From: Burkholderia vietnamiensis LMG 10929
GTDB lineage: Bacteria > Pseudomonadota > Gammaproteobacteria > Burkholderiales > Burkholderiaceae
Assembly: GCF_000959445.1 (NCBI RefSeq)
Contig: NZ_CP009630.1
Span: forward strand, 2,170,001-2,234,000
DNA: 64,000 nucleotides
Reading direction: 5' to 3'
The notes under the pieces were generated by a model. It was not told the origin of the DNA. It saw only the letters and a program-made list of their open reading frames with translations, and did no database searches. The position numbers were made by a program, and so were the translations under genes. Within the stretch, counting starts at the first letter, position 1; the number at the start of each line of letters is the position of its first letter. Positions 16,598-24,951 of the stretch are shown here, in pieces.

Positions 16598-17883
16598 TCC
16601 CGAAAACTCTCACCAGTCCGGATTTACGGCGTTTCGGGCCAATCCAGATGTGTCGCGGGATGCGGCAATTTCACAGATTTTCACCTGTGCCGGACGCGTG
16701 CGCAACTTGCTCCCGTATCGGCTCACCTTTCGATTTGTCGTAATTTTACGACTCAGCGGGACCCGTGCCTCACCGGGACGTCAGCGGATGCTTCTGTGGA
16801 TCCTGTATGCATGTACAGCGACGCAAACCGCACCCGCGAAGTCCGTCCGACGTAACGGCGATACCAGCCGAGGACCGCTCCCACAAGCCTGCCGAGATCG
16901 TTTCGCAACCGCGGGCGCGCATTGTACAGCGCCTGGAAACCGGATGTTCCCGAAAACGCTCACCTTATGGACTCCACAGACTGTGCGCGAGGAGCCGGGG
17001 CATCCCCGACACATCTAGGCTCAGGTATTCGCTCCTCCCGAAAACGCTCACCTTTTCGACGAATTCGACGTCGGAACTGCCACCAACGTCACTCCCGAAA
17101 AACCTCACCGTAACCGTCGCAGTATCAAAAATGTCAATCGCGCCCGGTACTTACGAGATCCTCTGGCTCACAAGTTCGGCGACACACCCTCCCGCAAAAC
17201 CTCACCTGTAGCACCTATGAATCGGCACGGTGCCCCGATGGCCGCTCCCGAAAAATCTCACCTTTGCCAAAAAGAGGCACAGCAAAAAACCGATTTTCGC
17301 CGCCTCCCGTGGGCTTTCCGGCGAATCAAGACCCTCCTGGGTCCCGAAAAAGCTCACCTCTGATGCCTTTTTGTGCAACTGACACTCCTGAAAAGGCTCA
17401 CCTTTGAAGTGCTCCTCCGGCCTGTGACTCGTCCCCCGAAAAACCTCACCTCAACGGAATCCCGCCCGGAAACCCCGCACTTCGCTCCCGAAAAGACTCA
17501 CCTTTCCCCGGCCACAGGCGCTCGAGCGCACTTTTTCTGTGCAAAAACACCGTAGACTCCCGAAAAACCTCACAGTAAAAACCTGTGACGTCCCGTGAAA
17601 CCTCACCTTTTGTCGGAATTGCCTAAAAGATGGGCAAAAACAGGGCGGGAAACGGAACCCGCAAGTTCTCACCCATCGCTGCACAGGCAGACAACTGTGT
17701 ATGCAGGCGCCATGAGGGTTCTGGGGATGCGAGCTCCCGAAAAGCCTCACCTTGGCCAAATTTAATGTTTTACTGTGATCCCGAATCCGCTCACGACCTT
17801 TCCCGCATCGGCTCACGCAGCTCCCCGAACCCCATCACTTCAGCTCCCGCAGAAGATCACCTTGGCTCCCGTAAAACTTCACC
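16598..17883 (+). repeat. Iteron array, 17-bp unit TCCCGAAAANNCTCACC
   Basis: All copies read in the same direction. Starts (each 17 bp): 16598, 16711, 16948, 17036, 17093, 17190, 17246, 17342, 17386, 17434, 17486, 17558, 17591, 17735, 17779, 17801, 17823, 17845, 17867. Most keep TCCCG and CTCACC; positions 6-9 are usually AAAA and 10-11 vary. The copies at 16711, 17591 and 17779 onward are more divergent. Spacing is irregular up to 17735 (several intervals are 44 or 88 bp, multiples of 22), then exactly 22 bp. Binding by RepA is inferred. Confidence 0.9.
17779..17883 (+). repeat. Phased iteron core, five units at 22-bp period
   Basis: Units begin at 17779, 17801, 17823, 17845 and 17867, so they share one face of the helix (about two turns apart), and another lies 44 bp before. 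They are more degenerate than the irregular copies upstream (for example CCCCGAACCCCATCACT at 17823). This phased block abuts the AT-rich segment and looks like the essential initiation array, while the stronger irregular copies may be regulatory. Confidence 0.75.
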
Positions 17884-17919
17884 TTGTCGCCTCGAAAGCC
17901 TTGCTGCATAAGAATCTGC

Positions 17920-18001
17920 GGTGGCGTTAACGTTTTTAACTAAGGGTTCAAGGGTGTTTACTTCTAATACTCTCAAGACTCAGCTCACCGAGTTTTCCAC
18001 A
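17920..18001. other. Candidate DNA-unwinding element with DnaA-box-like site
   Basis: AT-rich sequence (including GTTAACGTTTTTAACTAA around 17926-17943 and TTTACTTCTAATACTC) follows the phased iterons, ending in TTTTCCACA (17993-18001), which differs at one position from the DnaA consensus TTATCCACA. Order and composition suggest the opening site of the origin. Confidence 0.55.
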
Positions 18002-18214
18002 GAGACGCTACTCGCCGAACACCGACCGTAGCCCGGATGCGCCAGCATGTGAAACATATCGGTGTTTTGGATGGCTTCCGATATATCCCGATGAAACAAG
18101 GACTTGGCGGTCAATCTTCGCTTTGTTTCACGATATGTACGCTCTCTATCAACGAAAACGACGCACAGCCACGCCTGCCATACAAATTGACGTAAATTCG
18201 CTACGGCCAACCAA

Positions 18215-18245
18215 ATAACGTATCAAAGAACACGTATTTCGTTAT
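18215..18245. promoter_or_regulatory. Inverted/direct repeat before the kfrA-like gene
   Basis: ATAACG (18215) and CGTTAT (18240) form an inverted repeat that encloses two direct copies of ACGTAT 14 bp apart (18218, 18232). TATGAT at 18243-18248 could be the -10 box, 30 bp before the ATG. Suitable position for autoregulation by the KfrA-like protein. Confidence 0.4.
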
Positions 18246-18277
18246 GATCGCAACATCGAACACCGACGAACTCCATC

Positions 18278-19459
18278 ATGACGCTGGATGAAATACGTGA
18301 AGCTATCCGACGAGAGCTGGAATCGCTGCGCGCAAGCGGTGCACGGCGCCAGGAACTCTCGCTACACGCGTGCAAGCGCTTGTTCTTCGATCTTGGTATT
18401 CGGCCGTCGGCCGCGAACGTTCGCGACCTGACGCAAACCGGCAGCGCGAGCGACATCCCGAAGGACATCGACCATTTCTGGGAACGGATTCGCGCCGCGT
18501 CGAAGATCAAGCTCGACGGCGCAGCGATTCCCAAAGCAGTCGAAGAGAAAGCCGGGGCTTTGCTCTCAGCGCTCTATGACGAGGCGCTGAAGGCAGCGAA
18601 GGAGAGTCTCGATGGCGATCGCGAGCAGATCCGCTCGAGCATGGTCGACGCGGAACAAAGGTTACGCGACGCCGCCGTCCGCCAGGAGACGCTAGAAGCC
18701 GCACTGGCACGCAGCGAAAACCGCAACGATCAGTTGCAGGCGCGCCTGACCGAACTGGAAGTACAGCTGGCGTCGCAGTCGACGCACGGCTCGGCGAACG
18801 AAGCCACGCTCCTCGCCACCATCGCACGGCTCGAAAAAGAACTGGCCGCGACGACGGGCCGAGTCGATGCCGAGCAGACGCAAAACGCTGCGCTGCGCGA
18901 CCGAATCGACGCGCTGCAAGCCGAGTTGCAGCAACGCACCGAGCATTACGCGCAGCAAATCAAGGATGCGGTAGCCGAAGCCGAACGCCGGGTCAAACCG
19001 ATGCTGGTGGAGCTGGACTCGCTACGCAGCATGGCGTCGACCTATCAGAGCGGCTTGCGCGATGTGCAGCGCAAGGAGTTCGATTTCCTCCAGCAGCTGA
19101 GCGCGGCGAAGGCGCGCGCCGATCGCCTCGAGGAACAGTTACGCAGCCAGAGCGACGAGCTCGAGCGCGCAACGCGTGACGCGAACACGTTACGCGCGAG
19201 CCGCGGGATGAGCCCCGAGATTTCGGCGCTGATGCGGCGTCTGGCTGATGCGGGTCAACTGGACGCCGACGCGTTTTCCGCAATTGGGACGTCGCTGGAT
19301 CACGAGGTGCCTGTACCGAGCCGGTGCCCGCGTTGCGATGGCGAGCCGGAGTTGTCGCATGGCGACAACGGGTTCGAAGTGTCGTGCCCCGAATGCGACC
19401 ATGCATCGGGATTCTGGCCATCCCGTTTCGAAGCCGCTACGCGGTTTGCACGCGACTGA
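18278..19459 (+). CDS. KfrA-like DNA-binding coiled-coil protein with C-terminal zinc ribbon
   Basis: A 393-residue protein. The first 90 or so residues (MTLDEIREAIRRELESLRASG... DIDHFWERIR) match the KfrA N-terminal DNA-binding type found in plasmid replication/partition regions. Residues about 95-310 are a long alanine/glutamate/glutamine-rich coiled coil. The end carries two CxxC pairs (CPRC and CPEC, 22 residues apart), a zinc-ribbon-like module that plasmid KfrA proteins do not normally have, to my knowledge. KfrA proteins are autorepressors that form filaments and stabilise plasmids. Its place beside the origin suggests a role in maintenance or nucleoid attachment of the replicon. Confidence 0.8.
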   Translation: MTLDEIREAIRRELESLRASGARRQELSLHACKRLFFDLGIRPSAANVRDLTQTGSASDIPKDIDHFWERIRAASKIKLDGAAIPKAVEEKAGALLSALYDEALKAAKESLDGDREQIRSSMVDAEQRLRDAAVRQETLEAALARSENRNDQLQARLTELEVQLASQSTHGSANEATLLATIARLEKELAATTGRVDAEQTQNAALRDRIDALQAELQQRTEHYAQQIKDAVAEAERRVKPMLVELDSLRSMASTYQSGLRDVQRKEFDFLQQLSAAKARADRLEEQLRSQSDELERATRDANTLRASRGMSPEISALMRRLADAGQLDADAFSAIGTSLDHEVPVPSRCPRCDGEPELSHGDNGFEVSCPECDHASGFWPSRFEAATRFARD

Positions 19460-19488
19460 CACCGCGAAGCCGCACAGCCGTCGCGCAA

Positions 19489-19529
19489 GGTGAGGTAATT
19501 CGGGATCATCAAGGTGAGATTATTCGGGA
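19489..19529 (-). repeat. Extra-origin iteron pair (inverted)
   Basis: GGTGAGGTAATTCGGGA (19489-19505) and GGTGAGATTATTCGGGA (19513-19529), 24 bp apart, are reverse complements of the origin unit. They lie between the kfrA-like gene stop and the terminator hairpin, about 1.6 kb right of the last origin iteron. Confidence 0.7.
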
Positions 19530-19559
19530 GCTGTGCAACGGTGAGGCCCAGTGGATCAA

Positions 19560-19590
19560 GGCTGCTCACGGATCACTTCCGTGAGCAGCC
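19560..19590. terminator. Perfect 13-bp stem-loop between convergent genes
   Basis: GGCTGCTCACGGA, a 5-base loop, then TCCGTGAGCAGCC. It separates the kfrA-like gene from the convergent recombinase-like gene whose stop is 10 bp away. No U-tract, but a strong hairpin fitting a bidirectional terminator. Confidence 0.6.
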
Positions 19591-19599
19591 GGCCGCCCT

Positions 19600-20613
19600 T
19601 CAGTGAGTTTCGTCCCGATCCGCCTCATCACCGTTGAGGAGTTCCTCTCGCCAGTTCTTCCACGCACGGTGCAGCCGGTTCGATGAAATGGGCCGCACGA
19701 AGCCGAGCCATTTGCCGACACGTTCCGGCGGTACATCGTGCTCGAACAGCTCCGCGGCATACGTGTTGCGGAGCGTCTGCGGACTCGCGCGCGCAGTGCG
19801 CGACGATGCGAGGCCCGCTGATTCCACGATCGCGTCGATCGCACGCAACATCGTCGCCTTGTGCATCGGTCGCCCGGCGTGTGATGCGGGGAACACGAGA
19901 TCGCCGGCGATGTTTTGGTGCTTGCGCTCGACGAGCCAGGCTTCGAGCAGCGCGATCGCAAATGACGCGAGGTGGGTTTCACGTGCGAAATCCGGATGCG
20001 TCGACGGGATGTGCAGCGATGTCCCACTCGTGTTTATGCAACTAATAGTAAGAACCCGTGCTTCGCCGGTTTTCACGCCGGCGCCGAGAAACGCAGCGAC
20101 GAGCGCGCGGTCGCGACGTTCCTTCCAGTACGCGGAGCCCGACACGCCGATGGGCGAAAACAGGTAGGCCAGCAACTTCGCGCGTTCGGCTGGCGTCAGG
20201 AAACCGGTCGGCTCGTTGTCGCGCGCGTGGCGCCACGTCGCTTCGCCATCCTGAGCGATGAAGCGGGCCGGGTTGGTCGAGGCCAGTTCGGTTTGCCGGA
20301 TGTGATCGAGCACGCGTTCGATCAACCGCAAATAGCGCATGCGCTGCGTTTTTCGGATCGGTAGTTCGCCGACGAAATTTGCAATCGACGCGGTATCGAC
20401 GGTGGCGAGGTTTTTCTGATTGGCGCGCAGCCAGGCCAGAAAGGCCCCCCATTGTGCGCGATAGACGTCGGCCGATGAGCGGCGGTATTCCTGCATGGCA
20501 AGCCACGCGTCGAATGCGGTGTCGGGCGAGACGATCCAGTCGGATGCGCCGCGGTCGAACAAGTCCTTTTCCTCAGGGCGTGCCGGGGTGTCGGGGCATG
20601 TGGGGAGAGACAT
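19600..20613 (-). CDS. Tyrosine-recombinase-like protein with degenerate active site
   Basis: A 337-residue protein with the layout of XerC/D integrases: SAM-like core-binding domain (about 40-130) and a catalytic-fold domain (about 145-325) with LTPAERAKLLAYLF and LRNTYAAELFEHDVPPERVGKWLGF. Yet the HxLR box reads PQTLR (His to Pro), LGH reads LGF, and the nucleophilic tyrosine position reads RLHRAW (His). So strand cleavage seems impossible by the usual chemistry. Start ATG with GGAA 8 bp upstream. It converges on the kfrA-like gene near the origin. It may be a DNA-binding relic or a structural/accessory protein of replicon maintenance; it is not an active mobile-element integrase. Confidence 0.75.
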   Translation of the reverse strand: MSLPTCPDTPARPEEKDLFDRGASDWIVSPDTAFDAWLAMQEYRRSSADVYRAQWGAFLAWLRANQKNLATVDTASIANFVGELPIRKTQRMRYLRLIERVLDHIRQTELASTNPARFIAQDGEATWRHARDNEPTGFLTPAERAKLLAYLFSPIGVSGSAYWKERRDRALVAAFLGAGVKTGEARVLTISCINTSGTSLHIPSTHPDFARETHLASFAIALLEAWLVERKHQNIAGDLVFPASHAGRPMHKATMLRAIDAIVESAGLASSRTARASPQTLRNTYAAELFEHDVPPERVGKWLGFVRPISSNRLHRAWKNWREELLNGDEADRDETH

Positions 20614-20713
20614 TTGATTTATTCCGTTAGTTGCGTGCATGGTAGCCCTTTGCGCAACATCGCGGGCAGTAGCCTGGGCGAGCGCCGGCAGTCCGCGCTT
20701 CTCATGGCGAATA

Positions 20714-21091
20714 TCAGTCGCCCCACGCCTTCGACGGACGGTGGACGCGCTCGCGGGCTGCATGGTTCTGCGCTTTGTCCGCTGCCTCGTACGCTAGCAC
20801 CGCGAACGAGAACACCGCGGGCAGGGCGTTGGAACGGCCGAAGTCAATCGGATCGTCCGTCTCGGGAAAGGTCATGTCCGACGGTCTTTCGAACAGCTGC
20901 CGCATGCCGGCATCGTGCCGGCTCGCAAAGCCGAGATCGGCCAGCGCCTCGGCTTCGATGGCGTGCAGCAGGCGCCACGACAGCGGTACACCGTGGCGGA
21001 TATAGCGCTCGGCTATGTGCCGAACGATCAGTTCGAGGTCGTGCGCGGCAGCCTTGAAGCTGAGCGCGGCCAAATCTTGTTCTTCTGTCAT
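20714..21091 (-). CDS. Unknown protein, candidate SOS-regulated gene
   Basis: A 125-residue acidic, soluble protein (MTEEQDLAALSFKAAAHDLEL... ERVHRPSKAWGD), with no signal peptide or membrane span. I do not recognise its family. The ATG has AGGAG 6 bp upstream, a good start; longer upstream frames run through the operator. A near-consensus LexA box lies 70 bp before the ATG, in promoter range. It sits upstream of the recombinase-like gene in the same direction (100-bp gap), so the two could be co-transcribed and both DNA-damage inducible. Confidence 0.7.
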   Translation of the reverse strand: MTEEQDLAALSFKAAAHDLELIVRHIAERYIRHGVPLSWRLLHAIEAEALADLGFASRHDAGMRQLFERPSDMTFPETDDPIDFGRSNALPAVFSFAVLAYEAADKAQNHAARERVHRPSKAWGD

Positions 21092-21160
21092 CGCAGGCTC
21101 CTGTCGACCGGAACGGGCGCCTCGGTGCGCCAACCCCGGCCATGCGTGGCGGAATGTTCG

Positions 21161-21180
21161 TACTGTACAAACATACAGTA
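21161..21180. promoter_or_regulatory. LexA (SOS) box
   Basis: TACTGTACAAACATACAGTA: CTGT-N8-ACAG core flanked by TA on both sides, matching the outer six bases of each half of the classical LexA operator. It lies upstream of the 125-residue unknown gene and just after the end of the cupin regulator gene. Strong sequence match; regulation itself is inferred. Confidence 0.75.
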
Positions 21181-21218
21181 TTTTCCGCAACTGGCCAGTT
21201 GGCCGACTATCGGCAGCG

Positions 21219-21830
21219 TCAGCGATGGATCACGATCAGAAGTGCGCGCGCTTCGGCCTTGCCTGGATTGCGGATCGCGTGCGGTGTGTCGGCCGGGTAG
21301 CGGGCGGTGTCACCGGCTTTCAGGCGTCGGGTGGCCGCGGCGGCTTCGATTTCCATCGCACCCTGCAACACGGTCAGGTGTTCGCGGGTACCGGGCTCGT
21401 GTGCGTTCGATACGAGCGCGCCGCCGCTCGGTAGCGTCAGCTCGTACCACTCGAACTTGCCGGCGAGGTCGATCGGGCCCCATACGCGCAGCTGGTAGCG
21501 GCCGTCGTGGCCTGCGAGCGTCGGGATGTCGTGCGGGCCGTCCACGCGGATCGTCTCCGGCGCCTTGGGTTGCGAGAACAGCTCGTCGAGCGTAATGCCG
21601 AGCGCGTTCGTGAGCCGCCATGCAACGGCGATGGTCGGATTGGCCTTGTCACGCTCGATCTCGGAAAGCATCGATTTCGATACGCCGGCCGCGCGTGACA
21701 GATCGTCGAGGGTCAGCTTGCGCTCGTTGCGCAGGCGCTGGATCTGCTCGCCGACGCGGGGCGGCGTCGCGGCCGGCGGCTGCGGTGCGGCGCCGGCGGG
21801 TGTGCGTCGCGGCGCGGAGGAACTTGCCAT
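21219..21830 (-). CDS. XRE-cupin transcriptional regulator
   Basis: A 203-residue regulator of the PuuR/SutR type. A Pro/Ala-rich N-terminus is followed by an XRE helix-turn-helix (about 27-85, IQRLRNERKLTLDDLSRAAG, KSMLSEIERDKANPT) and a C-terminal cupin (about 125-200, with HEPGTREHLTVLQGAMEI and KAGDTARYPADTPHAIRNPG). Such proteins sense small amines, amino acids or their derivatives. Divergent from kbl-tdh, so a natural candidate to regulate threonine breakdown. A perfect 12-bp inverted repeat 26 bp before its start is a likely operator. Confidence 0.88.
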   Translation of the reverse strand: MASSSAPRRTPAGAAPQPPAATPPRVGEQIQRLRNERKLTLDDLSRAAGVSKSMLSEIERDKANPTIAVAWRLTNALGITLDELFSQPKAPETIRVDGPHDIPTLAGHDGRYQLRVWGPIDLAGKFEWYELTLPSGGALVSNAHEPGTREHLTVLQGAMEIEAAAATRRLKAGDTARYPADTPHAIRNPGKAEARALLIVIHR

Positions 21831-21856
21831 TTGTTTTCCGTTCGCTTAGAGTTGTT

Positions 21857-21886
21857 CGATATTCCGAATTTAAGTTCGGAATATCG
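21857..21886. promoter_or_regulatory. Operator-like inverted repeat between XRE-cupin gene and kbl
   Basis: Arms CGATATTCCGAA and TTCGGAATATCG (12 bp, perfect) around a 6-bp spacer. It is AT-richer than its surroundings and falls in the divergent promoter region, 27 bp from the regulator ATG and 105 bp from kbl. Probable binding site of the XRE-cupin regulator. Confidence 0.6.
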
Positions 21887-21990
21887 GATAAATGCGGTCA
21901 ACCGAACGACCGACTATAACAGTAGCAGCCCGTCGCGCTGCCGCCACGAGTGGCGTGCGACGGCTTGCGAACCCTGTCAGGAGCTTTGCG

Positions 21991-23190
21991 ATGCGTGATG
22001 CCTTTCTCGCCCAGGTGCGCGGGACGCTCGATCAGATCCGCGCGGACGGTTTTTACAAGACCGAGCGCGAGATCGCGAGCCCTCAAGCTGCCGCGGTGCG
22101 GCTGGCCGGCGGTGCCGGTGTGCTCAATTTCTGCGCGAACAACTATCTGGGTCTGGCGAACGATCCGCGCCTGATCGCCGCCGCGAAGGACGGCCTCGAC
22201 CAGGACGGCTTCGGCATGGCATCGGTGCGTTTCATCTGCGGCACGCAGACCGTGCACAAGCAGCTCGAAAGCGCACTCGCATCGTTTCTCGGCACTGAGG
22301 ACAGCATTCTCTATTCGAGCTGCTTCGACGCGAACGGCGGCCTGTTCGAGACGTTGCTCGACGAGAACGACGCCGTCATCAGCGACGAGCTGAATCACGC
22401 AAGCATCATCGACGGCATTCGCCTCTGCAAGGCGAAGCGTTTTCGCTACAAGAACAACGATCTCGCCGATCTCGAGGCCAAGCTGAAGGAAGCCGACGCG
22501 GCCGGTGCGCGTCACAAGCTGATCGCGACCGACGGCGTGTTCTCGATGGACGGCATCATCGCCGACCTCAAAGGCATTTGCGATCTCGCCGACCGATACG
22601 GCGCGCTGGTGATGGTCGACGATTCGCACGCGGTCGGCTTCATCGGCGCTCATGGCCGCGGCACGCCCGAGCACTGCGGCGTCGACGGGCGCGTCGACAT
22701 CATTACCGGCACACTCGGCAAGGCGCTGGGCGGCGCATCGGGCGGCTACGTCGCCGCGCGCCGCGAGATCGTCGAGCTGCTGCGCCAGCGTTCGCGCCCG
22801 TACCTGTTTTCGAACACGCTCACGCCGAGCATTGCCGCGGCGTCGTTGAAGGTGCTCGAACTGCTCGGCAGCGATGAAGGCGCGAAGCTGCGCGAGCGCG
22901 TCCGCGAAAACGGCGTGCGCTTCCGCGAGCAGATGACGGCTGCAGGCTTCACGCTCGTGCCCGGCGCGCATCCGATCATCCCGGTGATGCTCGGCGATGC
23001 GCAGCTCGCCACCAACATGGCCGACAAGCTGCTCGCCGAAGGGGTGTACGTGATCGGCTTTTCGTTCCCGGTCGTGCCGCGCGGGCGCGCACGGATCCGC
23101 ACGCAGATGAGCGCCGCACATACCGCCGAACAGATCGACCAGACCGTGGCCGCGTTCGTGCGCGTCGGCAAGTCGCTCGGCATCGTCTGA
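21991..23190 (+). CDS. kbl: 2-amino-3-ketobutyrate coenzyme A ligase
   Basis: PLP enzyme that cleaves 2-amino-3-ketobutyrate with CoA to glycine and acetyl-CoA, the second step of threonine degradation. The 399 residues belong to the alpha-oxoamine synthase family; the PLP lysine is Lys244 in [13 protein letters not shown], preceded by [17 protein letters not shown] with the cofactor-binding aspartate and histidine. Length equals that of characterised enzymes. Start at ATG with AGGAG 7 bp upstream; the longer upstream frame crosses the operator and is rejected. Thirteen bp separate it from tdh, clearly one operon. Confidence 0.96.
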   Translation: MRDAFLAQVRGTLDQIRADGFYKTEREIASPQAAAVRLAGGAGVLNFCANNYLGLANDPRLIAAAKDGLDQDGFGMASVRFICGTQTVHKQLESALASFLGTEDSILYSSCFDANGGLFETLLDENDAVISDELNHASIIDGIRLCKAKRFRYKNNDLADLEAKLKEADAAGARHKLIATDGVFSMDGIIADLKGICDLADRYGALVMVDDSHAVGFIGAHGRGTPEHCGVDGRVDIITGTLGKALGGASGGYVAARREIVELLRQRSRPYLFSNTLTPSIAAASLKVLELLGSDEGAKLRERVRENGVRFREQMTAAGFTLVPGAHPIIPVMLGDAQLATNMADKLLAEGVYVIGFSFPVVPRGRARIRTQMSAAHTAEQIDQTVAAFVRVGKSLGIV

Positions 23191-23203
23191 CGGAGGTGCG
23201 ACC

Positions 23204-24232
23204 ATGAAAGCACTGGCAAAGCTCGAACGCGCTCCGGGTCTCACGTTGACGCGCGTGAAGCGTCCCGAGGTCGGACACAACGACGTGCTGATCAAGATCC
23301 GCCGCACGGCGATCTGCGGCACCGACATCCATATCTGGAAGTGGGACGACTGGGCGCAGAAGACGATCCCCGTGCCGATGCATGTCGGCCACGAATACGT
23401 CGGCGAGATCGTCGAGATGGGGCAGGAAGTGCGCGGCTTCGCGATCGGTGACCGCGTGTCCGGCGAAGGGCACATCACCTGCGGTTTCTGCCGTAACTGT
23501 CGTGCGGGGCGTCGGCATCTGTGCCGCAATACCGTCGGCGTCGGCGTGAACCGCGAGGGCGCGTTCGCCGAATATCTGGCGATTCCCGCATTCAACGCGT
23601 TCAAGATTCCGCCGGAGATCTCCGACGATCTCGCGTCGATCTTCGATCCGTTCGGCAACGCGACGCATACGGCGCTGTCGTTCAACCTCGTCGGCGAGGA
23701 CGTGTTGATCACCGGCGCGGGGCCGATCGGCATCATGGCCGTCGCAATCGCGAAGCATGTCGGCGCGCGCAATGTCGTGATCACCGACATCAACGACTAT
23801 CGGCTGGAGCTTGCGCGCAAGATGGGCGCGACGCGCGCTGTCAACGTCGCGCGCGAGTCGCTGCGCGACGTGATGGCCGAGCTGCGCATGACCGAAGGCT
23901 TCGATGTCGGGCTCGAGATGTCGGGCGTGCCGAGCGCATTCACGAGCCTGCTCGAAGCGATGAATCACGGCGGCAAGGTCGCGCTGCTCGGCATTCCGCC
24001 CGCGCAGACGGCAATCGACTGGAATCAGGTGATCTTCAAGGGGCTCGAGATCAAGGGCATCTACGGCCGCGAAATGTTCGAGACCTGGTACAAGATGGTC
24101 GCGATGCTCCAGAGTGGGCTCGACCTGTCGCCGATCGTCACGCATCGCTTTGCCGTCGACGATTACGAGAAAGGCTTCGCCGCGATGCTGTCCGGTGAAA
24201 GCGGCAAGGTGATTCTCGACTGGACCGCGTGA
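23204..24232 (+). CDS. tdh: L-threonine 3-dehydrogenase
   Basis: Zinc- and NAD-dependent oxidation of L-threonine to 2-amino-3-ketobutyrate, feeding Kbl. The 342-residue medium-chain dehydrogenase has catalytic-zinc Cys38 ([13 protein letters not shown]), [10 protein letters not shown] with the next metal ligands, the structural-zinc cluster [15 protein letters not shown], and the nucleotide-binding loop GAGPIGIMA. Same length as the E. coli enzyme. The SD GGAGG is 7 bp before ATG. Second gene of kbl-tdh. Confidence 0.96.
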   Translation: MKALAKLERAPGLTLTRVKRPEVGHNDVLIKIRRTAICGTDIHIWKWDDWAQKTIPVPMHVGHEYVGEIVEMGQEVRGFAIGDRVSGEGHITCGFCRNCRAGRRHLCRNTVGVGVNREGAFAEYLAIPAFNAFKIPPEISDDLASIFDPFGNATHTALSFNLVGEDVLITGAGPIGIMAVAIAKHVGARNVVITDINDYRLELARKMGATRAVNVARESLRDVMAELRMTEGFDVGLEMSGVPSAFTSLLEAMNHGGKVALLGIPPAQTAIDWNQVIFKGLEIKGIYGREMFETWYKMVAMLQSGLDLSPIVTHRFAVDDYEKGFAAMLSGESGKVILDWTA

Positions 24233-24251
24233 GCGTCTGCAGCGGCACGAG

Positions 24252-24277
24252 CGGCGCGTTTGACGGCCGCCGCGCCG
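24252..24277 (+). terminator. Terminator-like hairpin after tdh
   Basis: CGGCGCG and CGCGCCG arms with a 12-base loop, followed by TTTCGT, 20 bp after the tdh stop. Plausible end of the kbl-tdh transcript. Confidence 0.4.
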
Positions 24278-24325
24278 TTTCGTCTCGAGCGTTTGTCGAA
24301 GCCTGCCGCGCCGACAGACGCTTGA

Positions 24326-24342
24326 GGTGAGGATATTCGGGA
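24326..24342 (-). repeat. Extra-origin iteron (single)
   Basis: GGTGAGGATATTCGGGA, the reverse complement form of the origin unit, in the intergenic region after tdh. GGTGAG and TTCGGGA are intact; the AAAA tract reads as ATAT/AATA-like. No partner within 30 bp. Confidence 0.65.
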
Positions 24343-24923
24343 GCCGCAATGGCATCTCGTATGACGCTGTAATCACCGTGCGCGTGCGTCATGTACGAGT
24401 GGTTGATCCGTGGCCATGATGCATGCGTCACGGCTAGGCAGCGACGCTTCGCGCGCCGCCGCGCTTACGCGTCACTCCTCTATTCAACTTGCGGTGCTCG
24501 AAGGGCGCATGCTTTCCGCGTCATCACGCCGGCATGCCGTCGATTCGCCACGCCACGTCGAGCGCGAGCAGAGCGACCGTATGCGAGCTCACCATAAGGC
24601 ACGCCGGCCCGCATCGAACGGCGAGCGGTGAGCCGGCTGCGATTCGGTCCACTCACCGCTCAACCCCCTCGGTTCCAGCGACAGGCTCGGCACGACGAGC
24701 CAGCGTTTCGGGCATCGCAGAGTGCGATGTCCGGTCGTTCACTATCCACGCCGGATATACGTCGAAGAGTCCGCGGCGCATCGCATGCCGATACGCAAGC
24801 GATGCCTCTGCCTCGAGCCGGAAACCGACACTACAAAAATACGCTCGCGCGTATCCGCTCCTCATCCCACGACCGAAGCAACGCCCTGCCAGCCGCAGGT
24901 GTACTCGCTCCCGAGCTTGACGA

Positions 24924-24943
24924 GGTAGAACGATCGTTCTACC
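24924..24943. promoter_or_regulatory. Perfect 20-bp palindrome, TetR operator
   Basis: GGTAGAACGATCGTTCTACC ends 8 bp before the TetR-type ATG. Its symmetry, length and location fit an autoregulatory TetR-family operator. The 8-bp distance means bound repressor would also cover the ribosome-binding region DNA. Confidence 0.7.
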
Positions 24944-24951
24944 GTAAACGC

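Larger units (their letters stand above)
16478..18277. other. Replication origin of the secondary chromosome
   Basis: An 1.8-kb gene-free region between the divergent repA and kfrA-like genes. It contains about 19 iterons, then an AT-rich stretch with a DnaA-box-like site, then a short region of inverted repeats before kfrA. Base composition is clearly less GC-rich than the flanking genes. The arrangement (initiator, iterons, AT-rich segment, DnaA site) is that of iteron plasmids and Vibrio/Burkholderia second chromosomes. Confidence 0.9.
24233..24951. other. Intergenic region between tdh and TetR gene
   Basis: About 720 bp without a convincing gene. It holds the tdh hairpin, one inverted extra-origin iteron (24326) and, at its right end, the TetR operator palindrome. 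Open frames through it are arginine/alanine-rich and lack start signals. Confidence 0.6.

Noticed and set aside
18049..18131. GTGAAACA and TGTTTCAC resembling halves of the chromosome 1 parS
   Set aside because: Halves are 75 bp apart and not joined as GTTNCACGTGNAAC; more likely origin-related or coincidental.
17980..18210. 76-residue frame on the - strand inside the origin
   Set aside because: Cannot be excluded, but it covers the DnaA-like site and inverted repeats, has no start signal or family resemblance, and origin DNA has a different composition that makes chance frames likely.
24604..24630. GGTGAG near 24626
   Set aside because: No CGGGA at the right distance (same for GGTGAG at 1424, 1893 and 49476), so not iterons.
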